64,000 nt of DNA from Rubrivirga sp. SAORIC476 (GCF_002283555.1 NZ_MVOI01000003.1:456536-520535); one strand, 5' to 3'. Shown: positions 52,953 to 61,408, counted from the stretch's first letter. The notes: generated by a model from the sequence alone, not told the origin. Program-made: numbers and translations.

Positions 52953-55390
52953 CCTCCCAGGACGCCCGCGCCGCTGCCCTCCGCCACCTCCGCACCGACG
53001 GCACGCTCTCCGCCGACGCCCTCCGCGCCCTCTGCGACGGCAACGAGGCGCTGGCCGCCCACGTCCGCAGCGGGCTGGTCCTCGACGGGGTCGCCACCGA
53101 GGACGGCCCCGACCTCCGCGCCGTCGCCACGCCCCCGCCGCCCGGCGAGCCCGAGGCGGACCTCTTCGTCTCCTACGCCCACACCGACGACGACGAGTTC
53201 GGCGCCGTCCGCGACCTCGTCCAGCGCTTCCAGACGCTCCAGCTCGACTTCGAGCCCCGCGCGCCCGTCGTGTTCTACGACCGCCGCGACATCCACGCGC
53301 GCCACGACTGGCGGCACCGGATCTACCAGAAGATCGGCGAGGCCAAGGCCATGCTCATCGTCCTCTCGCCCGCCTACTTCGCGAGCGACTTCTGCCGCGC
53401 CGAGTGGGAGCTGTTCACCGAACGCGAGCGCGAACTGGCCCACAGCGACGGCGCCATCCTCAACCTGTACGCCGTCGAGATCCCCGGCTTCACCTTCGAC
53501 CCGGCGCAGGTGGACGGCACCTGGATGAAGGACCTCGCCCGCCGCCAGTGGATCACCGACGTGAGCGGCCTGTGGCGCCTCGGCCCGGCCATGTGGGACC
53601 GCGACGAGGCCCCCGGCTTCATCGAGAAGATCCGCCAGGAGCTGACGGTGCTCGTCGAGCACGGCGAGCGGGTGCTGGGCTCGCGCTCCACCGTCCCCCG
53701 CCCGAGCAAGTACTTCGTCGGCCGCTCGGTGGACCTCAAGGAACTGCGCGACCGCCTCCTCGACACGCGCGTCGGGTCGCTCGTGGCCGCGCAGGGCCTC
53801 GGCGGGATGGGCAAGAGCGCCCTCGCCTTCGAGTACGCCCGGTCCTACGCCGCCGACTACCCCGGCGGGCGCTACCTCGTCTCGGTCGAAGGCCAGACCG
53901 ACCTCCAGGCCGCCGTCCTCTCGCTGGCGCCCAGCCTCGGCGTCGAGTTCTCCCCCGAGGAGAGCCGCCAGACCGACGTGGCGCTCCGCAAGGTCCACGC
54001 CGCCCTCACGGCCGAGGGGCAGGCGCTCGTCGTGCTCGACAACGTCTCGGACCCGGCCCTGCTGGCGCCGCACCAGGTCGCCCGCGCGCTCCCCCCCACC
54101 GGCGTCCATGTGCTTGCCACGTCCCGGCGCACCGCAGCGGAGCTGCACCTCGACGACGCGGCCTGCCAGGAGGTGGGGCCGCTGCCCGACGAGGACGCGC
54201 TCGCGCTCCTCGACCGGTACCGCCCGTTCCACGACGAGCCGGACCCGGACGCCGCCCGCGAGGCCGCCCGCGACATCGTGGCCCGACTCGGCGGCTACAC
54301 GCTGGCCCTCGAAGTGGTGGCGGTTTACCTGTGGCAGCACCGGCATCGGGGCGTGAGCTACCCCGGCTACAGCGACCGCCTCCGCGAGGAAGGCTTTCCC
54401 CGCCTCGACCGCACCGGCGCCACGCCCGGACTGGAACTCGCCCTGCACGCCGAAACGCGCCTGCCCGCGCTCCTCGCCCCCACCCTCGACCTCCTCACCG
54501 AGGCCGAGGCGGCCGTGCTCGGGCTCGCCGCCGTCCTCCCGCCCGACGCCGTGGTCTGGCCGTGGCTGCGGACGCTCGTGGCGCAGACCCACCCCGGCCT
54601 GATCCCCGAGCACGTCGAGGGCGACCCCGACCCGTGGCTCACCCTCAAGGACCGCCTCCACGGCCTCCGCCTGCTCACCCCCATCGACGAGGCCCGCATC
54701 TCCCGGATGCACCGCCTCGTCCGCGAGGTCGTCCGCGCCCGCCTCGGCGCCGAGGCGGAAGGGGCCGACGCGGCGGCGTACGGCGTGATGCTCGACCGAG
54801 CGAAGCATCTGTACAACGACGGCTGGCGGGAACGCGAAGCACGGTGGGAACTTGCCCCGCTGGCGGAGGCCGTGACGTGGCTCGCGCTTGATGAGGATGT
54901 GCGCGCGGGGCCCCTCGCCAACTGGATTGTTGAGCCGTTGATTACGCTGGGGCAGTTGATCGAAGCCCGCCGCCTGCTGGAGCGCGCCATCGAGATCGAG
55001 GAGAAGGCCTTCGATGCCGACCACCCCACCCTCGCGACGAGCTACTCCAACCTCGCCACCGTGGTGAAGGACCAGGGCGACCTCGCCACCGCCCGTCGGC
55101 TGCTCGGGCGCGCCATCGAGATCGACGAGAGGGCCTTCGACCCCGACCATCCAAACCTGGCTCTCAAGTATGGAAATCTGGGCCAAGTGCTTTGGCACTT
55201 GGGTGATCGGGGAGAGGCGCGTCGGCTTGTAAAGACGGCTTTCGCCATCTTCCTTCACCGGCTTGGTCCAGAGCACCCCTATGTCAACATCGCGTGGGGA
55301 GACCTCCACACCTACGACCCCGTCTGGGTCGAGGGCGTCAAGGCAGGCCGCATCGACCCGCTGGAGCACCTCCCCCGCCCACCTCGGTGA
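52949..55390 (+). CDS. TIR - NB-ARC - TPR STAND NTPase
   Basis: 813 residues. Residues 1-65 form a small helical domain (possible effector-associated module). The TIR domain is about 70-215: ADLFVSYAHTD, FYDRRDI, LIVLSPAYFASDFCRAEWEL with catalytic-type Glu152. NB-ARC/STAND ATPase from 255: P-loop GLGGMGKSALAFEYA (283-297), Walker B ALVVLDNV (359-366), sensor-like LATSRR. Winged-helix/arm region about 500-630, then C-terminal TPRs (AIEIEEKAFDADHPTLATSY, RRLLGRAIEIDERAF). The plan is that of STAND immune receptors that degrade NAD+ when triggered. Third gene of the CARF-RyR-TIR operon. Confidence 0.9.
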   Translation: MTSQDARAAALRHLRTDGTLSADALRALCDGNEALAAHVRSGLVLDGVATEDGPDLRAVATPPPPGEPEADLFVSYAHTDDDEFGAVRDLVQRFQTLQLDFEPRAPVVFYDRRDIHARHDWRHRIYQKIGEAKAMLIVLSPAYFASDFCRAEWELFTERERELAHSDGAILNLYAVEIPGFTFDPAQVDGTWMKDLARRQWITDVSGLWRLGPAMWDRDEAPGFIEKIRQELTVLVEHGERVLGSRSTVPRPSKYFVGRSVDLKELRDRLLDTRVGSLVAAQGLGGMGKSALAFEYARSYAADYPGGRYLVSVEGQTDLQAAVLSLAPSLGVEFSPEESRQTDVALRKVHAALTAEGQALVVLDNVSDPALLAPHQVARALPPTGVHVLATSRRTAAELHLDDAACQEVGPLPDEDALALLDRYRPFHDEPDPDAAREAARDIVARLGGYTLALEVVAVYLWQHRHRGVSYPGYSDRLREEGFPRLDRTGATPGLELALHAETRLPALLAPTLDLLTEAEAAVLGLAAVLPPDAVVWPWLRTLVAQTHPGLIPEHVEGDPDPWLTLKDRLHGLRLLTPIDEARISRMHRLVREVVRARLGAEAEGADAAAYGVMLDRAKHLYNDGWREREARWELAPLAEAVTWLALDEDVRAGPLANWIVEPLITLGQLIEARRLLERAIEIEEKAFDADHPTLATSYSNLATVVKDQGDLATARRLLGRAIEIDERAFDPDHPNLALKYGNLGQVLWHLGDRGEARRLVKTAFAIFLHRLGPEHPYVNIAWGDLHTYDPVWVEGVKAGRIDPLEHLPRPPR
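54739..54758. repeat. CCTCGG-CG-CCGAGG palindrome inside the TIR-NB-ARC gene
   Basis: Perfect 9-bp arms around CG. Here the palindrome is translated (ARLGAEAEG) between the NTPase arm and TPR regions, the only clearly coding copy seen. Confidence 0.6.
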
Positions 55391-55715
55391 CCCCGCCGGC
55401 ACGCCCACCGAGGCCGTCCGCCCCCGATTGTGAAGGGCTTGCGACATGGCGTGGGACGCCTGCGAGGAGGCATCGGACGAGTGCGAGATCGCCTGGGACG
55501 CCTGCGAGACGGCATGGCACGGCCGCGACAGAGCGTCGGACGCTCGCCACCTCGCCTGGGACGCCTGCGCGACGCCCTGGGACGCCTGCGCGCCCGCCTC
55601 GGACAACCGTCAGCGACCCTGGGACGCCCGCCACCCGGCCCGGGACCGCCGCGCCCACGCCTGGGACGCCCGCGCCCCACCCTGGGACGGCCCCCACCGA
55701 GCCCTCGAGGCGGGC
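55391..55715. repeat. Degenerate 21-bp tandem repeat tract between convergent genes
   Basis: From about 55446 to 55708 the sequence cycles every 21 bases around the core TGGGACGCC(T/C)GCG, about 12-13 units. In one plus-strand frame, opening with an ATG at 55446, this gives heptads of the type A-[W/S]-D-A-[C/R]-x-x. Other frames give AGVPG-like or LGRLRD-like heptads. That frame has no stop until deep inside the antisense of the VirD4-like gene, so no complete gene is claimed. Confidence 0.7.
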
Positions 55716-56993
55716 TCAGCGGGCGCGGAACATCGGGTTGTCATCCCGGCGCTCCTCGAACAGCGCGTCGCGCAAGACATCCGCCTTGCGGGCCAGCGTC
55801 CGCGTGCCGTCGGCCATGACCAGCAGCTGGCGGCCCGGCGGGACCGAGAGCGCCCCCGGCACCACGTCCAGCAACTTCGCCAGCGCCGCGCGCCCCAGCC
55901 AGTGGCTCCCGAAGACCTGCAGCACGCCCGCGTTCGCCACCATCGTCTGCCAGTCGCTCGGGTAGAGGCGCTGCATCTGCTGGAGGTCCTGCCAGAAGCT
56001 CCACACCCGCACGCCGTAGCCGCGCAGCAGCGTCATCGCCGTCACCAGATCCTCCAGCGTGTCCAGTTGGGCGGCCTCGTCCAGCAGGAACAGCGTCGGG
56101 AGCGCCGGGCGCTCGGTGCGCGCCATCAACACGCGCAGCAGCGTCGCCACCCAGAGCCGCAGCAGGCGCGCGTGCGAGCGCAGCTTCGACGGCGGCAGGA
56201 CGAGGTAGATCGTCAGCGGGTCGCCCCGGCGCACCGCCTCCAGGTCGAACGAGGTCGTCCGCAGCGCCTCGGCCACCGCCGGGTCGCCCAGCAGCACCGT
56301 GTGCTGCGTCGCCGTCGCCTGCACGCTCGGCCGCGTCTCGCGGTCGGGAAGCTGGAGGAACTGCCCGATCTCCTCGTACGCGTACGTCCCCTTGAGCCCC
56401 TTCTGCGTGTCCAGCAGCACCGCCAGGCTGTACGTCAGGTCGTCCGACATCATCATCTCGCGGAGCCGCGCCGGGTGCTTCTGCTCCTCCTCGCCCGTGA
56501 GCAGGATCACCTCGATCAAGGCCGACAGCAGCGAGGTCGCGCGGTTGTCCCAGAACGGGTCCTTCGCGAATGTCCGCGGCGCGAGGATGTCGGCCAGCAG
56601 CAACGCCGCCTCCGTCGTCCCCATGTCGGTCTGGCGCACGAGGTCGAACGGGTTGAGCGAGCCGGACGCCTCGGAGGCCACGTGGTACGGGTCCAGCCGG
56701 ACCACCGGCCCCAGCGTCTCGCGGTAGCGCGCCGTCACCGCGCACGCCTCGCCCTTCGGGTCGATCACGAGCACCGGGCCGGGGTACGTCAGCAGCGCCG
56801 GCAGGATGGCCGAGCGCCCCTTCCCCGAGCCCGTCGGCCCGATGGAGACGAGGTGGCCCTCGTCGTCGGCCCAGAGCGGCCGGGGCTCCGCCTCGGTCGG
56901 CGCGTCGGGCGTGTCGGAGGCGAAGCCGAGCGGCGCCGTGGAGGGCGCGGCGTCGGCCCATCCCAGGAGGAGGCCAGCGGGGAGATCGGGCAT
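55716..56993 (-). CDS. VirD4/TraG-like ATPase without membrane domain
   Basis: 425 residues. Type IV coupling-protein/TraG-like ATPase: Walker A GPTGSGKGRSAI (52-63), VLVIDPKGEACAVTARYRE, then GSLNPFDLV, LLADILAPRTF, Walker B PTLFLLDEAAQLD and a late QDLQQMQRLYPSDWQTMVANAG, all typical of VirD4/TraG. The N-terminal TM helices of true coupling proteins are absent, and no relaxase or T4SS gene is nearby. It lies downstream of the STING-like gene on the same strand, separated by 87 bases that include a short hairpin. Confidence 0.85.
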   Translation of the reverse strand: MPDLPAGLLLGWADAAPSTAPLGFASDTPDAPTEAEPRPLWADDEGHLVSIGPTGSGKGRSAILPALLTYPGPVLVIDPKGEACAVTARYRETLGPVVRLDPYHVASEASGSLNPFDLVRQTDMGTTEAALLLADILAPRTFAKDPFWDNRATSLLSALIEVILLTGEEEQKHPARLREMMMSDDLTYSLAVLLDTQKGLKGTYAYEEIGQFLQLPDRETRPSVQATATQHTVLLGDPAVAEALRTTSFDLEAVRRGDPLTIYLVLPPSKLRSHARLLRLWVATLLRVLMARTERPALPTLFLLDEAAQLDTLEDLVTAMTLLRGYGVRVWSFWQDLQQMQRLYPSDWQTMVANAGVLQVFGSHWLGRAALAKLLDVVPGALSVPPGRQLLVMADGTRTLARKADVLRDALFEERRDDNPMFRAR

Positions 56994-57080
56994 GGCAGCA
57001 AGCGCGAAAGCCCGTCCGACGGGCCTCTCCCCCCCAGGATTCGCGCCGGGGATCCCCGCCCGCGAACGCCCCGAGGCGGG

Positions 57081-58157
57081 CTACCCGGCCAGAAGCTCCT
57101 GCACGAGCGCAGGCGCCTCCGCGATGGTGGTGTAGTGCAGGATCTCACTGCGCACGCGGGGGCCGTCCTCCCGCACCTGATACCGGAGCGCGTTCTCCAC
57201 GTCCGAGAGCAGGCTCTCGCCGATCTGCTGGAGCCGCTGCTCGTACGCCTCCGTCTGAGCGGCGCTGCTCGGCCGTCGCGCCAGAAACGACAGCAGCCGG
57301 GGCGACCGCCGGAGCGGGTAGATGGCGCGCGGGATGTCCACCACGATGTCCCCCACGTGGTCGTACCAGAGCGGTCCCTTGTTGTCGCTCGGAACGGCGT
57401 CGAGACTCCCCTTTTCCAGCGTCAGCCCCTCCTCCCCGAGCGCTCGGCGCAGCCGCTCCTGATCGGCCTGGTAGGTTGTCTCCAGTGACGACGGGCGGAC
57501 GTACACGACGTGGCGGTACGCATTCGGGTAGTGCCCAAGAAAGCCGCCCTCGGTGATGAGCCGCGCGAGGAAGTTGAAGTAGTAGCCCGCCGCCAGCCCC
57601 ACCGCCGCCGAGATGTTGACGATGGGCACGTTGCGGTAGAACTGCGACACCCGGTCGTTGACGAACGAGACCTCGCGCCGGAGAAAGTCCCGGAGCGGAG
57701 CCCGGAGGGCGTCGGCCAGCGTCGCGACATCGAAGTCGGGCACGCGGCTCTGGCTCATCGTCCAGGCGTAGAACGGCACCGCCGCGCCGTCCAGCACGAC
57801 CGCCATCGACGGGATCCCCAGCGCGTGGACCAGCCCCAGCTCGTAGAAGACGTTGGCGCGGTCCGGGTTGCTCTCCTTCGGCGTCAGGTTGAACACCACC
57901 AGATCGGCCGTGTCGAGCAGGCTGAGCACGTTCTCGACGATCTCGGCCTGGCTCTGGCCCTCGGGCACCCTGACGTTCGTGCTGACGATGGCGCGCTCGT
58001 CGAGCAGGGCTCGGGCCTCGTCCTCGGCCAGCAGCGCGACCAGCGCGTCGCGGATCGGGAGCGTGGAGGTCGGCCCGCGCTCGTCCTCCCCCATAGGGCC
58101 GAGGACGAGAATGTCGAGGCGGCGGTCGGCGGACCAGTCGGCAGCCATGGCGTGCAT
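57081..58157 (-). CDS. Nucleoside-deoxyribosyltransferase-like domain fused to a probable STING domain
   Basis: 358 residues, no TM helix. Residues 12-125 look like the DRHyd/nucleoside 2-deoxyribosyltransferase Rossmann-like fold: LDILVLGPMG, TADLVVFNLTP and NPDRANVFYELGLVHALG with a catalytic-type Glu106. Residues about 178-358 resemble the STING ligand-binding fold: GLAAGYYFNFLARLI (187-201; compare the GLAxxYYxxxL helix of STING), RHVVYVRPSSL, VGDIVVDIPRAIYPL (268-282) and a long C-terminal helix pair (AYEQRLQQIGESLLSDVENA). Bacterial STINGs sense cyclic dinucleotides and switch on an N-terminal effector, most often TIR. No CD-NTase gene is visible. Confidence 0.65.
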   Translation of the reverse strand: MHAMAADWSADRRLDILVLGPMGEDERGPTSTLPIRDALVALLAEDEARALLDERAIVSTNVRVPEGQSQAEIVENVLSLLDTADLVVFNLTPKESNPDRANVFYELGLVHALGIPSMAVVLDGAAVPFYAWTMSQSRVPDFDVATLADALRAPLRDFLRREVSFVNDRVSQFYRNVPIVNISAAVGLAAGYYFNFLARLITEGGFLGHYPNAYRHVVYVRPSSLETTYQADQERLRRALGEEGLTLEKGSLDAVPSDNKGPLWYDHVGDIVVDIPRAIYPLRRSPRLLSFLARRPSSAAQTEAYEQRLQQIGESLLSDVENALRYQVREDGPRVRSEILHYTTIAEAPALVQELLAG

Positions 58158-58293
58158 CGCGTGTGCGTCGATTCCAAGCTAGACCGAAGGGTCTACACAT
58201 CGGCACACCGAGACGCAAAAGGTCCACATACAAGACCGAGCGCCGATCCTCCGAAGAAGACCGGCGCCCGGCGAGACCGTCTGCATCGACCGG

Positions 58294-59619
58294 TCAGGCC
58301 GCCGACACTCCCTCGGCGTTCACATTGGCCGACTTCGCCACGCCGATCAGCACGACGGCGCCCAGCACGCCCGATACCACCGACGCGGCCAGGATGCCCA
58401 CCTTCGCGCTGTCCAGCAGCGGCCCGGCGCCGAACGCTAGGTTGGCGATGAAGATGGACATCGTGAACCCGATGCCGGTCAGGAAGCTGACGCCCATCAC
58501 GTGCCGCCACGTCACGCCCGACGGCAGCGCCGCCAGCCCGGTCTTGACGGCCAGGTACGCCAGCGCCATCACGCCCAGCGGCTTGCCGACGACCAGGCCC
58601 AGCATCACGCCGAGGGCGACGGTGTCGGTGACGAGCGCCGCCGCGCCCGCGCCGAGCGCGACCCCCGCGTTGGCGAGCGCGAACACGGGCATGATGAAAA
58701 AGGCCACCAGTCCGTGGAGCCCGTGCTCCAGCCGCTGCAGTGGCGTCTCGATCTGCTCGCACGCCTTCTCCAGGCTGTGGACGGCGTGCATCTGGTCCGG
58801 CGTCGGCGTGGAGCCCCCGACGGTGAGCCCGGCCGCGAACTGCGCCAGCAGGCCGTCCGCCCGCTCGGCGAACTCGACCTCGTCGATCTTGCGCGTCGCC
58901 GGGATCGTGAGCGCCACCAGCACGCCCGCGATGGTCGCGTGGACGCCCGACTTCAGCATCAGCACCCAGACCGCGAGGCCGATCAGCCCGTACACCGCCG
59001 GGCGCTGGATGCCCAGCCGGTTGACGACCACCAGCACGCCCACCAGCACCAGCGAGCCCACCAGCGCCGCCAGGTTCAGCTCGGCGGTGTAGAACAGCGC
59101 GATCACGACGACCGCGCCGAGGTCGTCCACGATGGCGACGGCCGTCAGGAACACCTTCAGCGCCAGCGGCGCGCGGCTGCCCAGCAGCGCCAGCACGCCC
59201 AGCGCGAACGCGATGTCGGTCGCCATCGGGATGCCCCAGCCCGTGACCTTGTCAGAGCCCAGGTTGACCACCGTGTAGAGCAGCGCCGGCACCACCATGC
59301 CGCCGAGTGCCGCCGCGATGGCGAGCGCCGCCTTGCGCGGCTCGGCCAGTTCCCCGGCCAGCACCTCGCGCTTGATCTCCAGGCCGACGACGAAGAAGAA
59401 GATGGCCATCAGCCCGTCGTTGACCCACAGAAGGAGGGGCTTCGAGATTTCGAAGCTCCCCGCGCCCACGGTCACGTACGTGCCCCACAGGTCGTTGTAG
59501 GCGCCCACCAGCGGGCTGTTGGCCCAGACGAGGGCGACGGCGGCAGCGGCGAGCAAGAGGATGCCGCCTGCGGCCTCGGTCTTGAAGAAGGACTGGAACG
59601 GTCGAAGAAGGGTCTGCAT
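58294..59619 (-). CDS. nhaA: Na+/H+ antiporter NhaA
   Basis: 441 residues, about 12 TM helices. Family blocks: FFKTEAAGGILLL, VNDGLMAIFFFVVGLEIKRE, PMATDIAFALGVLALLGSR, the Asp pair in VAIVDDLGAVVVIALFYT that binds Na+/H+, and TGIGFTMSIFIANLAF. Exchanges cytoplasmic Na+ for H+ for pH and salt homeostasis, expected in a marine organism. The ATG at 59619 starts the usual 'QTLLRPFQSFF' end; the longer frame upstream is unlike the family. Confidence 0.95.
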   Translation of the reverse strand: MQTLLRPFQSFFKTEAAGGILLLAAAAVALVWANSPLVGAYNDLWGTYVTVGAGSFEISKPLLLWVNDGLMAIFFFVVGLEIKREVLAGELAEPRKAALAIAAALGGMVVPALLYTVVNLGSDKVTGWGIPMATDIAFALGVLALLGSRAPLALKVFLTAVAIVDDLGAVVVIALFYTAELNLAALVGSLVLVGVLVVVNRLGIQRPAVYGLIGLAVWVLMLKSGVHATIAGVLVALTIPATRKIDEVEFAERADGLLAQFAAGLTVGGSTPTPDQMHAVHSLEKACEQIETPLQRLEHGLHGLVAFFIMPVFALANAGVALGAGAAALVTDTVALGVMLGLVVGKPLGVMALAYLAVKTGLAALPSGVTWRHVMGVSFLTGIGFTMSIFIANLAFGAGPLLDSAKVGILAASVVSGVLGAVVLIGVAKSANVNAEGVSAA

Positions 59620-59754
59620 GAGAGAGTCGGAAGGACGCGCCCGCGCGTCGGAGACACGGGGCGGAGGGGGCGCCGGCAAGGTCGGCGAAAGAGGGTAGCC
59701 GCCCCACCTCGGGGCGACCCAGGAATCAGGCACCCCGCGCCACGCGCGGGGCCA

Positions 59755-60027
59755 CTACGCACGCGGCGGTGGCGTCCCGACCGTCCGCTCCGCCGACACG
59801 GCGGTCGTGCGCTCCCCCTGCATCTCGATGCGGTCGTCCCGGCCAGTGGCCACGCAGGGCCAGACGATGGCCTCCTCTCCCCCGGTCTCCGGCTCGGCGT
59901 CGGCCGGGGCCTCGGGAGCGACCGGGCACTCCGTCGCCACCTCTGCCGGCATCGCCGCCCACACCAGCTCGACTCCGCCGCAAAGGACGAGGAGCACCAG
60001 GGCGAGCAGGGACCAGCGGAGCGTCAT
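59755..60027 (-). CDS. Small secreted or membrane-anchored hypothetical protein
   Basis: 90 residues. One N-terminal hydrophobic helix (MTLRWSLLALVLLVLCGGVE) then an acidic, Pro-rich region with two Cys (ECPVAPE, WPCVATG) and a polar tail. No family recognised. It is downstream of the di-haem gene's operon on the same strand, with an 75-base gap to that gene's end. Confidence 0.5.
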   Translation of the reverse strand: MTLRWSLLALVLLVLCGGVELVWAAMPAEVATECPVAPEAPADAEPETGGEEAIVWPCVATGRDDRIEMQGERTTAVSAERTVGTPPPRA

Positions 60028-60102
60028 CGGCAGGGTGCAACGGTCGCTCCCGTGCCGGGTTGCGCCCACGGCCCGACCTTCGCCGACACTCCCCGACCGA
60101 GG

Positions 60103-61407
60103 TCAGAGCGAACGCAGGAAGGCGACCAGCGCCTCGCGCTCGGCTCGGTTCAACTGGCGGAACCGCTCGCGCGCGACCTCCGCCTCACCGCCATGCCACA
60201 GGATGGCCTCCACGACACCCCGCGCCCGGCCGTCGTGCAGCAACTCCTCCCGCCCGTTGACGACGCTCGTCAGGCCCAGCCCCCACAACGGCGGCGTACG
60301 CCACTCCGAGCCACTCGCCCGGAAGTCCGGTCGGCCATCGGCCAGTCCCGGGCCCATGTCGTGCAGCAGCAGGTCGGTGTACGGACGGATCGTCTGCCCG
60401 CCCACCGCGGGGACGCCCGGCAGCGTGCCGGTCGTCAGGCGCGGGACGTGGCACGAGGCGCACCCGACAGAGGCGAACAAACGCTCGCCCTCGCGCACCT
60501 GGGGGTCGCCGAGGCCGCGCCGCGCCGGGACGCCCAGCGTCTGCGTGTAGAACGTGACCGCCTCGACGGTCGCCTCGTCCACCTCGACCGAGCCGTCGGC
60601 GTTGGGAAAGACCGACGACGCGACGCCCATGTCCTCGGCGTACGCGGTCACCGTCTGCGCCCGCAGGCTCGGCTGGTTGGCCTTCCACCCGAAGCGCCCG
60701 AGGCGGACCGACTCGGTGACGGGGTCCCAGACGTAGTTGGCCCGGCCGGACACCTCGCCCGCCGCCGCCTGCGCCTGGACCAGCGCCAGCACGTCGGCCT
60801 CAGGAACGGCTTCGAGCAGGCCGAGGCCGAAGACCGGACGCGAGAAGCGAGGCGAGATCTCGGCGACGCCCGCCAGCACGCCTGCGTCGCCCTCGATTCG
60901 GTACGTCGGCGCGCGGAGCAAGACGACCTCGCCGTCGGCCAGCGTCTCAGCGCGCTCGTCCCAGGTGACCACGATGCGCCCCTCGGGCGTCGCCCCGACG
61001 ACGGCGCGGTCCTGGAGTTGGAGGCCCAGGCCGGGGACCGGGGCGGGTCCGCCGTGCGGCCCCCGTCCTCCTGCGCTCAGGCGAAGCAGCAGCGACTCGC
61101 GGCTCCGCCCGTCGCGCGCGTGGCAGGCGATGCAAGACGTCTGGTTGAAGACCGGCCCCAGCCCGGCGTTGACCGGGGCGGGCGCCGTCACGAACGTCGC
61201 CTCGAACTCGACGTCTCCCTCCAGGTGGAGCGCGAGCGCATCGGCTGTCAGGTTCGGGGCGGGTGTCGAGAAGGCATTGCCCGACGCGTCGAAGACCGTC
61301 GTCGCCCCGCCCGCACGGGCCGCATCGGCGTCCGCGTCCTCCGGGTCGGAGGCGTCGCACGCGGAGAGCGCGACGACGACAGCGAGCAGGAGGACGGGAC
61401 GCAGCAT
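60103..61407 (-). CDS. Di-haem oxidoreductase-like lipoprotein (DUF1111)
   Basis: 434 residues. Lipobox LSAC. Two c-type haem sites: TSCIACHARDG (CxxCH) and VGCASCHVPRL (CxxCH). DUF1111 features include FNQTSCIACHARDGRS, GPVFNQ, LRAPTYRI and the C-terminal TPPLWGLG, LLHDGRARGVVEAILWHGGEA and LNRAEREALVAFLRSL. Related to MauG/cytochrome c peroxidases. Together with the imelysin gene one base upstream it matches known imelysin/di-haem iron-uptake pairs, where it may oxidise or reduce iron. Confidence 0.9.
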   Translation of the reverse strand: MLRPVLLLAVVVALSACDASDPEDADADAARAGGATTVFDASGNAFSTPAPNLTADALALHLEGDVEFEATFVTAPAPVNAGLGPVFNQTSCIACHARDGRSRESLLLRLSAGGRGPHGGPAPVPGLGLQLQDRAVVGATPEGRIVVTWDERAETLADGEVVLLRAPTYRIEGDAGVLAGVAEISPRFSRPVFGLGLLEAVPEADVLALVQAQAAAGEVSGRANYVWDPVTESVRLGRFGWKANQPSLRAQTVTAYAEDMGVASSVFPNADGSVEVDEATVEAVTFYTQTLGVPARRGLGDPQVREGERLFASVGCASCHVPRLTTGTLPGVPAVGGQTIRPYTDLLLHDMGPGLADGRPDFRASGSEWRTPPLWGLGLTSVVNGREELLHDGRARGVVEAILWHGGEAEVARERFRQLNRAEREALVAFLRSL

Positions 61408-61408
61408 G

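Noticed and set aside
51079-55390. CRISPR array expected near a CARF gene
   Set aside because: No regularly spaced direct repeats with unique spacers and no cas genes were seen anywhere in the window.
52922-55606. An 894-codon minus-strand frame across the TIR-NB-ARC gene
   Set aside because: It is the shadow of the TIR gene, whose motifs (P-loop, Walker B, TPR) are intact on the plus strand.
55446-57488. A 680-codon gene from the ATG at 55446
   Set aside because: Only the first 85 or so codons show the heptad pattern; the rest runs antisense through the VirD4-like and STING-like genes.
55391-58300. CD-NTase (cdnE-like) expected beside STING
   Set aside because: No GSxxxGT...DxD nucleotidyltransferase gene is visible next to the STING-like gene. 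The only nucleotidyltransferase-like protein (2.9-4.8 kb) is of the DUF294 type and lacks the metal Asp.
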